Below, in pieces: positions 8,063 through 16,544 of a stretch of DNA of 53,284 bases. Within the stretch, counting starts at the first letter, position 1. Every line of letters starts with the position of its first letter. Source of the stretch: Alistipes sp. (lineage in GTDB: Bacteria > Bacteroidota > Bacteroidia > Bacteroidales > Rikenellaceae); contig JAFQFV010000018.1 in NCBI GenBank assembly GCA_017398555.1, positions 1 to 53,284 on the forward strand, given 5' to 3'. The notes below the pieces were generated by a model. The model had not been told where the DNA came from. It made no database searches and worked only from the letters and a program-made list of their open reading frames with translations. The position numbers were made by a program, and so were the translations under genes.

Positions 8063-8960
8063 CGTCATCCAAAATTTTGAGATAGCTCTCATAGCGAGAG
8101 TATGATATTCGACCCTCCTTTACCGCCTCCACTACGGCACAACCGGGCTCGTGGGTGTGGGTACAGTTGTAGAAACGACACTCTCCGGCTGTGGCAATCA
8201 TCTCGGGGAAGTAGTGCCAAAGTTCCTTGTCGTCAATCTCTATCAGACCAAAGCCCTTAATGCCCGGAGTGTCGATGATGTAGCCATTGCTACCAATCGG
8301 ATACATTGTCGAGAAGGTTGTCGTGTGCTTACCCTTGTGAAAACTATCCGAAATCTCGCCTGTGCGAACATCGAGCGTCGGGTCGATTTGCCCTACAAGT
8401 GTCGATTTTCCCACGCCCGAATTTCCGGAGATAAGGGTAACCTTGCCATCAAGCATACTCTTAACTCTCTCAATACCAATGCCTTGTGTGGCGGATATAT
8501 CTATCACCTCATAGCCGGCACTCTCATATATCTCGTGGAACTGAGCCACCGCCTCCGGTGAGTCGGATAGCAGGTCAATCTTCGCTAACAGAATGGTTGC
8601 AGGTACTTTATAAGCCTCGCAGGTGATAAGAAATCTATCGACAAACTCCAACGCTGTAACCGGCTCAATGAGCGTTACCACAATCATCGCTCGGTCGATA
8701 TTTGCCGCGATAATATGTGACTCTTTCGAGAGGTTTGAGGCGCGACGGATGATGTAGTTGCGACGTGGTACAATGTCGTGGATTACCCACTCGCCATTTT
8801 GGTCGCTCTGGCAACGGACAATATCGCCCACAACCACAGGATTTGTCGAGCGCACACCCTTCAGGCGCAGCTTGCCACGAATACGGCAGTTGATCTTCTC
8901 GGTGCCGTTGAGTACCTCGTACCAGCTGCCTGTTGCGCGAATTACAAGACCCTCAATCAT
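8043..8960 (-). CDS. rsgA: Ribosome small-subunit biogenesis GTPase RsgA
   Basis: A 305-residue circularly permuted GTPase that helps 30S subunit maturation. An N-terminal OB-fold (about 1-70) precedes the GTPase domain in permuted order: G4-like LLAKIDLL, then the P-loop SGNSGVGKSTLVGQI, then DTPGIKGFGL. The C-terminal zinc knuckle ECRFYNCTHTHEPGCAV is intact. Length is normal. It overlaps cvpA by four bases and the trmH-like gene by 20, placing it in the middle of an operon. Confidence 0.95.
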   Translation of the reverse strand: MIEGLVIRATGSWYEVLNGTEKINCRIRGKLRLKGVRSTNPVVVGDIVRCQSDQNGEWVIHDIVPRRNYIIRRASNLSKESHIIAANIDRAMIVVTLIEPVTALEFVDRFLITCEAYKVPATILLAKIDLLSDSPEAVAQFHEIYESAGYEVIDISATQGIGIERVKSMLDGKVTLISGNSGVGKSTLVGQIDPTLDVRTGEISDSFHKGKHTTTFSTMYPIGSNGYIIDTPGIKGFGLIEIDDKELWHYFPEMIATAGECRFYNCTHTHEPGCAVVEAVKEGRISYSRYESYLKILDDDEKYRK

Positions 8961-9445
8961 TGCTTAGCCTCCTCTGTAAAGGTGTTGAACCACTCCAAGG
9001 CTGTGCCTGAGAGGGATGATACCAAACTAAAGCCCTTTGAACTCTCGAAGTGGCGGGCCTCAACGAGTTGAATGTTGTTATTAAGACGCTCAAAGGCGAC
9101 AAAAATCACACTGAGAATGAGCATATACTTTACTGCTGAAAGCAACACTCCAAGAAGTGTATTTAGAGAGCCTAAACCCAGCGCAGAGAATAGTTTCGAG
9201 AGGATTTGTGCCAAGATAGAGGCAATAATTGCGGTAGCGATAAAGGTGATGGCAAAGCCCAACACTTTGGAGTATGCCGGGTCGAGGTTGAGCATCTTTC
9301 CCACAGCCTCTCCGTAGGCAATAGCCACCACAATTCCACCCACAATTCCAATCAACGAAAAGAGCTGTGAAATAAAACCTTTTCGGGCTCCGGCACCGGC
9401 TCCGATGATTAAGACAATTATGATAATGATGTCAAAAATGTTCAT
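8957..9445 (-). CDS. CvpA family membrane protein
   Basis: A 162-residue integral membrane protein of the CvpA/colicin V production family. It opens with a very hydrophobic helix, then ARKGFISQLFSLIG, which is typical of the family, and three further membrane segments to about residue 125. The C terminus is soluble. The molecular function of the family is poorly defined. ATG 9445 is chosen because family members begin with a short MNxFD-type N terminus. First gene of the cvpA-rsgA-trmH-DUF4954 operon. Confidence 0.85.
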   Translation of the reverse strand: MNIFDIIIIIVLIIGAGAGARKGFISQLFSLIGIVGGIVVAIAYGEAVGKMLNLDPAYSKVLGFAITFIATAIIASILAQILSKLFSALGLGSLNTLLGVLLSAVKYMLILSVIFVAFERLNNNIQLVEARHFESSKGFSLVSSLSGTALEWFNTFTEEAKQ

Positions 9446-9465
9446 AATACAGCGATTTAACAGCA

Positions 9466-9473
9466 CGAAGTTA
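9466..9473 (-). promoter_or_regulatory. Possible -7 box of the cvpA operon
   Basis: TAACTTCG on the minus strand differs from TAnnTTTG at one position and lies about 20 bases before the cvpA start. Confidence 0.35.
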
Positions 9474-9494
9474 GTATTTTTTTCAACAATTTCC

Positions 9495-9502
9495 TACCTT
9501 TG
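9495..9502 (+). promoter_or_regulatory. Promoter -7 box of the GH2 gene
   Basis: TACCTTTG matches TAnnTTTG exactly; the ATG follows 18 bases later. No clear -33 TTTG is seen. Confidence 0.6.
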
Positions 9503-9520
9503 TGACAAATTAACACTGTT

Positions 9521-11500
9521 ATGAAGAGATTTTTGCTTGTTTTATTAGCTTGTGTTACAGCGATTTCAACCCTTTCTGCAAGAGAGGTCTATATACTCAA
9601 CAACTCGTGGCGTTTCTTCTTTAAGGATGAAAATTCGAGCGATAATGCCCGTTTTGTGACCGTGCCGCATACTTGGAATAGTGATGCCCTTACAGAGAAT
9701 GGCTCTCTGCGCCAGACTACTGCTAACTATCGTCGCCAGCTCTTTGTGCCTAATCAGTGGCAGGGTAAGCGCCTCTTTCTGCGCTTTGGTGGCGTGATGA
9801 GTGTTGCCGATGTCTTTGTCAATGGTAGCCTTGTCGGTAGCCATAAGGGTGGCAGAACAGCTTTTGCGTTGGAGATTACCGATAAAATCTTCTTCGGCTC
9901 GGAGAATACCCTGCTCGTTGAGGTTAGCAACGCCTATCGAAGTGATGTGCTGCCAACATCGACAGAGCAGAATCTGTATGGCGGTATCTATCGCGATGTG
10001 GAGTTGATTGTAACAGATAAGACCACCGTATCGCCACTCTATTACGGAACGGAGGGTGTTATTGTTGTGCCGTCAAAGGTCTCGACCGAGGGTGTCGAGG
10101 GTAGTGTGAGCGTTGCTCTTATCGGCAAGAAGGATGCGCAGTGCAATGTCACCGTGGATATTGTCTCTCCTGATGGTTATGTCGCTGATACAAAGAGTGT
10201 TAAGGCAAAGATTGATGGCAAGATGCTCCACGTTCCATTCTCGGTAACAAATCCGGAACTCTGGTCGCTCCACAAACCATCACTCTATCGTGTAGATGTT
10301 GTTGTGGGTGCAGATACTGTGTCGCTCAATACCGGTTTTAGAAGGTTGGAGGTCACTCCGCAGCAGCTGCTCACACTCAATGGCAAGCAGGTCCCTGTGC
10401 GTGGTGTAAATCTTTGTCATGACAACGCCAAGAGGGGCAATGCCCTTACTCAGAGCGACTATGATGCCGACTTTGCAACAATCAAGAGTATGGGTGCTAA
10501 TGCTATTCGCTCTGTTGAGGGCCCGCACTCGCAGATGTTGTACGATAAGTGCGACCGCGAGGGTATGCTGGTTTGGGTGGATACTCCGCTCTGCCAGTCG
10601 CCATTCCTCAGCGATATCGCCTTCTATGCCTCAGAGGCCTTCAAGCAGAATGGCAGAGAGCAGCTTAAGGAGATAGTTTTGCAGAATATCCACCACCCAT
10701 CTGTGGCTATGTGGGGTATATTTTCACTGCTCAGGGGTCGTTCTACAGAGTTGATGGACTATATCAAGGAGCTCAACAGCCTTGCTAAGGCTACTGACCC
10801 GTCACGACTCACCGTGTCGTGCAGCAATCAGGATGGCGACATCAACTTTATCACCGATTTGATTGTTTGGCAGCAGTCTGTAGGCTGGGATAAGGGCAAT
10901 GTTGAGGATTTGAACCTCTGGCAGAGAGCTCTGCGTACAAATTGGAGCCATCTCCGTCAGGCTGTCTGCTACGGCGAGGGCGGTACAAAGGGTATCTTCA
11001 ATGACGATTTGGTCAGCCATAGCGCCAGCCAGCACCGTATTCCGGAGAGTTGGCAGACCCGCTTCCATGAGGGTTATGCGAGCCGCATCGACAAGGAGCT
11101 CTTCTGGGGTGTTTGGCTCAATACGATGTTCGATTTTGGAGCTGTGCGCCACGGTGGCTGCGTGCGAAATTCGGGTATTGTCGCCTTTGACCACACACAG
11201 GCTAAGGATGCCTACTACCTCTATAAGACACTGTGGAACAGAAAGTCCCCAACCCTGCATATCGTTGGTAAAAATCGTGAGGTACGCCTCGGTAAGCGCC
11301 AGGCGGTTAAAGTCTATTGCTCACGTGGTGTACCAACCGTTACAATCAATGGCGATAGCGTTGCTGTGCGCAATATCTCGCAGGGTATCTTTGTCACCGA
11401 CTCTATCGAGATGTTCGGCTATAACCATATCGTTGCCTCAACCGAGAAGTTGTGCGACTCGACAACTTTTGCCGTAGGCAACTACCTTCGCCGCAAGTAA
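9521..11500 (+). CDS. Secreted glycoside hydrolase family 2-like protein, catalytic residues missing
   Basis: A 659-residue exported protein with a signal peptide ending near LSARE. Domains in order: GH2 sugar-binding jelly roll (about 24-165, including YRRQLFVP and LYGGIYRDV), Ig-like domain (about 170-285), TIM barrel (about 290-575, starting PVRGVNLCHDN) and a short beta C-terminal domain. GH2 beta-galactosidases have an acid/base glutamate in MWG-x-FNE or WSLGNE and a nucleophile in SEYG. Here the corresponding stretches are MWGIFSLLRG (S402-L403 where Asn-Glu is expected) and AVCYGEGG (C483 where Glu is expected, with a glutamate three residues on). The fold looks intact and the frame is open, so this may be a carbohydrate-binding pseudoenzyme. 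Confidence 0.85.
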   Translation: MKRFLLVLLACVTAISTLSAREVYILNNSWRFFFKDENSSDNARFVTVPHTWNSDALTENGSLRQTTANYRRQLFVPNQWQGKRLFLRFGGVMSVADVFVNGSLVGSHKGGRTAFALEITDKIFFGSENTLLVEVSNAYRSDVLPTSTEQNLYGGIYRDVELIVTDKTTVSPLYYGTEGVIVVPSKVSTEGVEGSVSVALIGKKDAQCNVTVDIVSPDGYVADTKSVKAKIDGKMLHVPFSVTNPELWSLHKPSLYRVDVVVGADTVSLNTGFRRLEVTPQQLLTLNGKQVPVRGVNLCHDNAKRGNALTQSDYDADFATIKSMGANAIRSVEGPHSQMLYDKCDREGMLVWVDTPLCQSPFLSDIAFYASEAFKQNGREQLKEIVLQNIHHPSVAMWGIFSLLRGRSTELMDYIKELNSLAKATDPSRLTVSCSNQDGDINFITDLIVWQQSVGWDKGNVEDLNLWQRALRTNWSHLRQAVCYGEGGTKGIFNDDLVSHSASQHRIPESWQTRFHEGYASRIDKELFWGVWLNTMFDFGAVRHGGCVRNSGIVAFDHTQAKDAYYLYKTLWNRKSPTLHIVGKNREVRLGKRQAVKVYCSRGVPTVTINGDSVAVRNISQGIFVTDSIEMFGYNHIVASTEKLCDSTTFAVGNYLRRK

Positions 11501-11544
11501 TAAAGACCTATCGGTTTTCTTAGTTACTCTTGCCGTTGAGAGAA

Positions 11545-12237
11545 TCAGCCACCTATCTTTAGCTTGTAGCCGATACCGCGAATATTGATAATCTCGACAT
11601 TTGGGTCTGCTGCAAGGTGGTGTCGTAGTCGGGAGATATAGACATTTAGGCTGCGTAGGTTAAAGAATGTATCATCGCCCCACAGCTCTCTGAGTATTGT
11701 AGAGGACTCAACTGTCTGCTCAATATTTCGGCATAGACGGAGCAGTACGGCACTTTCGCGTGCTGCAAGAGATATATGTAAGCCGTTGATTGTTAGTTGC
11801 GACTCCTTGGGGGAGAATTTGAAATTTCCGATATCGTATATACTCACATCCTCGCTTTCGCCCCCTTTTGCTCTGCCGGCAAGGGCCTTGATGCGGACAA
11901 TAAGCTCATCTATAGCAAAAGGTTTCTTGAGAAAATCGTTTCCGCCAGCCTCAAATCCGCGCACAACATCCTCTGTTGTTGAGAGTGCCGTCAGAAAGAG
12001 TATCGGGGTCATACAACCCTCACCTCTCAACCTCTTCACCAGCGTAAAACCATCTATTTTGGGCATCATAACGTCTGTTACAATCACCTCGTAGTTGTTG
12101 TTTCGCGCCAACTTTAGAGCCTGCTCTCCATCATAAGCAAGGGTGATGTCAAACTTACGGTCTGTAAGAGTATCCGAGAGAATCTCGGCAAGCATCTTTT
12201 CATCTTCAACAAGTAGTATCTTAATCTTCTGTTCCAT
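11545..12237 (-). CDS. OmpR-type response regulator
   Basis: A 230-residue two-component response regulator. The receiver domain (about 5-120) has the acidic pair VEDEK, phosphoacceptor Asp in VTDVMMPKIDG (about D56) and the conserved Lys in FLKKPF. The C-terminal winged-helix DNA-binding domain (about 135-228) ends in SRLRHHLAADPNVEIINIRGIGYKL. It overlaps its kinase gene by 17 bases. The pair resembles the RprY/RprX type of Bacteroidetes systems, but the target genes cannot be told from the sequence. Confidence 0.93.
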   Translation of the reverse strand: MEQKIKILLVEDEKMLAEILSDTLTDRKFDITLAYDGEQALKLARNNNYEVIVTDVMMPKIDGFTLVKRLRGEGCMTPILFLTALSTTEDVVRGFEAGGNDFLKKPFAIDELIVRIKALAGRAKGGESEDVSIYDIGNFKFSPKESQLTINGLHISLAARESAVLLRLCRNIEQTVESSTILRELWGDDTFFNLRSLNVYISRLRHHLAADPNVEIINIRGIGYKLKIGG

Positions 12238-13447
12238 CTGTGGGTAGTTTTATGGTTATTGCTGTGCCCACACCTACTCGGCTGTGTGCTGAGATCTCTC
12301 CATGGTGCATATCGACAACTTTGCGGGCGTAGTAGAGCCCCAAACCATATCCACGTGTGTTCTGCTGCTCGCCATTAGGTACGCGATAGAACTTGTCGAA
12401 GATATACTTTAGATGCTCACGAGCAATACCACAGCCGTTGTCGGTTATGGTTATGCTGATATGGCTCTGTTTTTGGCTGATATATACCGTTATTATCGGT
12501 TGTGCTTGGGAGTATTTTACTGCATTGTCAATCACTGTGACAAGCATATTTCTTATGTGGAACTTATCTGCGGATATAACCACTTGCGCTGGAGATACAA
12601 TATTGAAAACTAATGACTTATCGCTATTTAGTTCCAACTCCTCCTTGATAGAGCATATTGTCTGCACAAGGTCAAATGGCTCCGGTTTGTAACTCTCTCT
12701 CTTTCCCTCGACAGATACGGAGAGTATCTGCTCGACCATTGCCGAGAGCTGCGTTAGTTGAGTCTCGACCATCTCCAAATATCTGCTTCGGCGCTCAATA
12801 TCGCTATCGGCAGAGAAGTTCCTCAGGGCATCTGTTGCCGCAACGGCTACCGATATAGGTGTCTTGAGTTCGTGGGTGATGTTGTTGGTAAAGTCACGTC
12901 GCATCTGCTCGAGGGTTCGCTGGCGGAACATTGTGCGAATAAGGTATATAAGCAGAGCACTGAGGATTATGATTATCACAACGGAGCAGAGGATTATTCC
13001 CCACATACGCCCCCAAAAAGAGGCATAGGGAACTTTAATGGCAAGACGGAGTATAAACAGCCCGTCATCGTCGATTATAATATTGGTTATCAGGGGGTTG
13101 TCTATCAGCTCTGACTCTTTGCGCACCATCATTGTACGCATTGTGGAGGCATCTACAATCTCAACTCTGTATGGTTGCAGGGCATCAAGCTCAAGCAGGT
13201 TTGGCTCGAAGTAGAGAGCAAAGCGGTTAAGGTCGATGTTTATCTGCTCTGCGGCATTAATACCGGGGATGGCATCCATGCGAAACGCCTTGTAGATGCT
13301 CTTGTAGGCAGCGGACTCTACACGGCGGGTAAAATCGGTTACCGAGTCGTTATACATCCTAAATACCCAATAGCTCTGCACGGCTGTCAGCAGGAGCAGT
13401 GCGCAGATGGCCATAATAGATATATTTCGGAAGTACCTTTTGTTCAT
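12221..13447 (-). CDS. Membrane sensor histidine kinase
   Basis: A 408-residue kinase: TM1 about residues 10-32, a periplasmic sensor of about 100 residues with no recognised domain, TM2 about 140-165, then HisKA with the H box NNITHELKTPIS and HATPase motifs NAVKYS (N box), DNGCGIA (G1) and GYGLGLYYAR (G2). There is no HAMP domain. The first coding bases begin only four bases after a TATCTTTG box, so the mRNA may be leaderless. Partner of the response regulator downstream and divergent from the plug-domain gene, which it could regulate. Confidence 0.93.
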   Translation of the reverse strand: MNKRYFRNISIMAICALLLLTAVQSYWVFRMYNDSVTDFTRRVESAAYKSIYKAFRMDAIPGINAAEQINIDLNRFALYFEPNLLELDALQPYRVEIVDASTMRTMMVRKESELIDNPLITNIIIDDDGLFILRLAIKVPYASFWGRMWGIILCSVVIIIILSALLIYLIRTMFRQRTLEQMRRDFTNNITHELKTPISVAVAATDALRNFSADSDIERRSRYLEMVETQLTQLSAMVEQILSVSVEGKRESYKPEPFDLVQTICSIKEELELNSDKSLVFNIVSPAQVVISADKFHIRNMLVTVIDNAVKYSQAQPIITVYISQKQSHISITITDNGCGIAREHLKYIFDKFYRVPNGEQQNTRGYGLGLYYARKVVDMHHGEISAHSRVGVGTAITIKLPTDGTED

Positions 13448-13451
13448 ACAA

Positions 13452-13459
13452 CAAAGATA
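13452..13459 (-). promoter_or_regulatory. Promoter -7 box of the histidine kinase gene, leaderless geometry
   Basis: TATCTTTG on the minus strand, then TTGT, then the ATG at 13447. Consensus match is perfect; no -33 TTTG is seen. Confidence 0.55.
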
Positions 13460-13522
13460 AGTATAAATTTGGCACGAAAAACCGAATTAACATTTGTTAA
13501 CATTTCTTAACAGATTTTTCAC

Positions 13523-13552
13523 TTTGATGTGGAGTTTTGCACACTATCTTTG
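13523..13552 (+). promoter_or_regulatory. Promoter of the plug-domain gene
   Basis: TTTG (13523-13526), 18 bases, TATCTTTG (13545-13552): both elements match the Bacteroidetes consensus. The leader to ATG 13599 is about 40 bases. Confidence 0.75.
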
Positions 13553-13598
13553 CAGTAGAAAACCCCGGGTTATTAGTTAACTTAAAATTCTTTTCACT

Positions 13599-14384
13599 AT
13601 GAGACGTACAATTTTAATCACAGCACTCTCGCTACTGACCTTTGCAGCAGGTGCTCATACAGTCAAAGGTCGTGTGACCGATGCTGAGGGCAAACCGATA
13701 GTGGGAGCTTTTGTTACCGTTCCGAAGAGTGTGGGAACGGATAAGATGAAGGGAACTATCACCGACCTTAATGGAGAGTATGCCATAGAGGTTGCCAAGA
13801 AGGACTACCTTAACTTCGGTTATATAGGCATGCAGAGCACCGTTATTGCCGTTGATGGCAGAGAGACTCTTCACGTAACACTACAAAAGGAGGATGCGCA
13901 ACCAAAGGAGCCTCGAACACTCTATATTGTCGATGGAGTGGTTACGTCGAAGGCGGACTTTGACGCTCTGAAGCCTGAGCAGGTCAAAAATATGAATATT
14001 GTCAGTGGCATTGACAAGGTTGTTGTAGTGACAACAAATAGTGCTGATGATGTTAAGGTTCTCGCTATTTCAAGTAAGCCGAAGAGCACTCTCGAACAGA
14101 TTGGAGTGAAAATTGAGAAGCGCGGAGAGGGTAGTGTTGTAATTGATGAGAGACTCAACGGCACAGTAATGCGCGTGGTGAAGGTGGACTCTAAAGAGAA
14201 TGATATTAAGGCGTTGGTGGTTGTTAAAAAGAGCGATGGAACAATCGTTGTCGATCAGAATAATGGCGATAGCTTCGATCCTCAGCAGATAAAGACAATC
14301 TCGGTACTCAAAGACAAGTCCGCACAAGAGTTTGCCAAGTATGGCGACATCTCGAACGGAGTGGTGGTAATAGAGTTGAAATAA
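13599..14384 (+). CDS. Exported carboxypeptidase-regulatory plus TonB-plug-like protein without a barrel
   Basis: A 261-residue exported protein. After the signal peptide (to about AAGAHT) comes a carboxypeptidase-regulatory-like domain (about 21-92: VKGRVTDAEGKPIVGAFV ... GYIGMQ), the usual N-terminal extension of SusC-type receptors. Then come two stretches resembling the end of a TonB-receptor plug: TLYIVDGVVTS ... VKNMNIVSGIDKVVVVTTN and TIVVDQNNGD ... IKTISVLKDKSAQEFAKYG followed by NGVVVI. The first lacks the usual A-x-YG-x-R; the second keeps SVLKD and NGVVVI. No 22-strand barrel follows: the gene stops and a terminator comes next. It is divergent from a two-component system. It may be a periplasmic interaction module rather than a transporter. 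Confidence 0.75.
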   Translation: MRRTILITALSLLTFAAGAHTVKGRVTDAEGKPIVGAFVTVPKSVGTDKMKGTITDLNGEYAIEVAKKDYLNFGYIGMQSTVIAVDGRETLHVTLQKEDAQPKEPRTLYIVDGVVTSKADFDALKPEQVKNMNIVSGIDKVVVVTTNSADDVKVLAISSKPKSTLEQIGVKIEKRGEGSVVIDERLNGTVMRVVKVDSKENDIKALVVVKKSDGTIVVDQNNGDSFDPQQIKTISVLKDKSAQEFAKYGDISNGVVVIELK

Positions 14385-14386
14385 AG

Positions 14387-14420
14387 AAATCGGTGTTAAA
14401 GGCACCGATTTTTATTTTTT
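14387..14420. terminator. Terminator after the plug-domain gene
   Basis: Stem AAATCGGTG/CACCGATTT, 7-base loop, then a T tract interrupted by one A. It overlaps the stop codon of the convergent WbqC-like gene. Confidence 0.85.
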
Positions 14421-15008
14421 TATCAGCTCCACGGCATAGTTTCCTTCGCTCATTATCAGGTCGAGAATTGAGAGGTTTTCGGCAAAGGGGAGTCGGTCCG
14501 AGAAGAGCTGGAAGTATTGCGGTGTTACAAAGTCACTCTGGCGGCGTTTTGGGCGAAGGTCCAAATCGCCGTCGGTTGCTGTGACGTACTCTGTTGTTGT
14601 GCGCAGGGGTGCGGTATAGCCTAAAAAGTCGAGCAAGACCCTTAAAATTGCCAAATTAAACTCCACAAGTGAGGTGTGGTGCTCGGTGTAGAATGGACGC
14701 AGGCGCTCGGCGATAAAGTCGAAGTATGCTGAGGAGCGATATGCCGACTCTATTGCCACCCAATGTTGGTGTTGCCACGGCTTTGAGTAGTCTATTTGCA
14801 TGCGGGTCATAGGTGTACGCGGGCGGTTGGCATTTACAACGGGCACGGTCAGCTCGAGCACGCCATTTGCCGTCATTATGCGCGTACGGTTACGCACGGA
14901 GCGCTTGATATAGTGCTCTCCGCAGTCGATAATATAGTCATCACCCGCTGCAATAAGGCAGCAGATGTACTCTATATCGGGCAGATATGTAGCAGGTAGG
15001 ATTAACAT
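14412..15008 (-). CDS. WbqC-like family protein
   Basis: A 198-residue cytosolic protein of the WbqC-like family, often found with surface-polysaccharide genes but of uncertain function. The family features seen are the N-terminal LPATYLPDIEYI, a HYIKRSVRNRTRI segment and the WQHQHWVAIESAYRSSAYFDF block. It starts three bases after the ispG stop codon and is cotranscribed with it. The stop codon is embedded in the T tract of the converging terminator. Confidence 0.75.
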   Translation of the reverse strand: MLILPATYLPDIEYICCLIAAGDDYIIDCGEHYIKRSVRNRTRIMTANGVLELTVPVVNANRPRTPMTRMQIDYSKPWQHQHWVAIESAYRSSAYFDFIAERLRPFYTEHHTSLVEFNLAILRVLLDFLGYTAPLRTTTEYVTATDGDLDLRPKRRQSDFVTPQYFQLFSDRLPFAENLSILDLIMSEGNYAVELIKK

Positions 15009-15011
15009 AAA

Positions 15012-16490
15012 TTACTCTGTCCAATCACCATTCTCCTTAATAATCTCAATCAGTCGGTCGAGGGCCTGCTCCTGCGGAATATTTCGGCAAACCACCTCAC
15101 GGCCCTTATAGAGGGTAATCTTACCCGCCGCCGCACCAACATAACCATAGTCGGCATCTGCCATCTCGCCAGGACCATTGACAATGCAGCCCATAACGCC
15201 GATTTTGAGCCCCTTCAGATGTGAGGTTTTTGCCTTAATCTGGGCGAGTGTCCCCTCAATATCGTAGAGTGTGCGGCCGCAACTCGGACAGGCGATATAC
15301 TCTGTGTGTGAGATTCTTACGCGTGAGGCCTGCAGGATATTAAGCTCAATCTCTGTCAGCTCCTGCTCACTTAACTGTGGAGCATCCACCCACACTCCGT
15401 CAGCAAGCCCGTCAAGTAACAGCTGACCCATATCGGCTGCGGCACAAACGGCAACCTGCTCCAAAGAGCCCTCATATCGGCGACGGATAACTACGGGTTG
15501 CTTCTCGCACTCAAGGTTTAATATGGCTGCTCTCCACTCGGCTGTCGGGTTGGTTGATACGGCATCCAAGACCAAAAATTCATCTGTCACCTCGCTGTGA
15601 ATTATCGGGGTCTGAACATCCGAGCGACGACGATACTCTGTCGGGCTGTAACGCTCAGGATAGGTAACAGAAAACTCCCCCTCGCGTGCTGCAAAGTGCT
15701 CCACAAGCATTCGAGCCACAGGAATCTCATTCTCCGGCGCCTCTGTGAGCGATACACGGATAGTATCTCCAATGCCGTCGGCAAGCAATGCGCCGATACC
15801 CACGGCACTCTTTATGCGACCCTCAATACCATTTCCCGCCTCTGTTACGCCGAGATGGATAGGGTAGAGCATATCCTCCGCCTCCATAGCCTCGACCAGC
15901 AGACGATATGCGTGCACCATAACGCGGGTGTTTGAGGACTTCATCGAGACCACCACCTGGTCGAAGTTTGCCTCTCGACAACGACGCAGAAACTCCATTG
16001 CCGAGGCGACCATACCCTGCGGCGTATCTCCAAACTTATCGACTATATGACGTGCGAGTGAGCCATGATTGACACCTATGCGCAGAGCCACGCCGCGCTT
16101 GCGACACTTCTCAATTAGCGCCTCCAACTCGCCACTATCTGTGCGGTAGTTGCCCGGATTTATACGCACTTTATCGACATAATCAGCCGCTATAGAGGCA
16201 ATCTGTGGCACAAAGTGTATATCGGCAACAATGGCTGTGCTGTAACCATCCCTACGCAGCGCGGGCATAATCTGCTCAAAGGCCTCACCCTCCTTGCGAC
16301 CCTGCGCTGTAAGGCGGACAATGGGTGCTCCTGCATCGGCAATACGCTCGATTTGAGCCACCGATGCGGCAACATCAGCCGTCGCGGTGTTGGTCATAGA
16401 TTGCACGGCAATGGGGTTGTTTCCGCCAATTACGGTCGAGCCGATAGCCACCTCAAGGCTCTTTCGACGAGAAAATTTTGTCAAATTCAT
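15012..16490 (-). CDS. ispG: 4-hydroxy-3-methylbut-2-enyl diphosphate synthase (IspG/GcpE)
   Basis: The [4Fe-4S] enzyme of the MEP isoprenoid pathway that converts MEcPP to HMBPP. The N-terminal TIM-barrel domain begins IGGNNPIAVQSMTNT, with VADIHF and KVRINPGNY following. The cluster-binding domain has Cys in CPSCGRT and GCIVNGPGE. At 492 residues it is longer than E. coli IspG (about 370) because of an inserted domain between the two halves (about 250-400), as in plant and Bacteroidetes enzymes, although many of those are longer still. The start at 16490 matches the family N terminus and lies about 22 bases after a TATTTTTG box. Confidence 0.95.
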   Translation of the reverse strand: MNLTKFSRRKSLEVAIGSTVIGGNNPIAVQSMTNTATADVAASVAQIERIADAGAPIVRLTAQGRKEGEAFEQIMPALRRDGYSTAIVADIHFVPQIASIAADYVDKVRINPGNYRTDSGELEALIEKCRKRGVALRIGVNHGSLARHIVDKFGDTPQGMVASAMEFLRRCREANFDQVVVSMKSSNTRVMVHAYRLLVEAMEAEDMLYPIHLGVTEAGNGIEGRIKSAVGIGALLADGIGDTIRVSLTEAPENEIPVARMLVEHFAAREGEFSVTYPERYSPTEYRRRSDVQTPIIHSEVTDEFLVLDAVSTNPTAEWRAAILNLECEKQPVVIRRRYEGSLEQVAVCAAADMGQLLLDGLADGVWVDAPQLSEQELTEIELNILQASRVRISHTEYIACPSCGRTLYDIEGTLAQIKAKTSHLKGLKIGVMGCIVNGPGEMADADYGYVGAAAGKITLYKGREVVCRNIPQEQALDRLIEIIKENGDWTE

Positions 16491-16512
16491 ACCAAAAGCT
16501 CTGTTATGACTA

Positions 16513-16520
16513 CAAAAATA
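16513..16520 (-). promoter_or_regulatory. Promoter -7 box of ispG
   Basis: TATTTTTG on the minus strand, matching TAnnTTTG, about 22 bases before the ispG start. Confidence 0.55.
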
Positions 16521-16532
16521 GGTAATTTTTAC

Positions 16533-16540
16533 TAAATTTG
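16533..16540 (+). promoter_or_regulatory. Promoter -7 box of recG, leaderless geometry
   Basis: TAAATTTG followed by TACT and then the recG ATG at 16545. The spacing is the same four bases as at the HAD and histidine kinase genes. Confidence 0.55.
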
Positions 16541-16544
16541 TACT

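Noticed and set aside
11501-11544. Terminator between the GH2 and response regulator genes
   Set aside because: Only a four-pair stem (GACC/GGTT) is seen; too weak to support.
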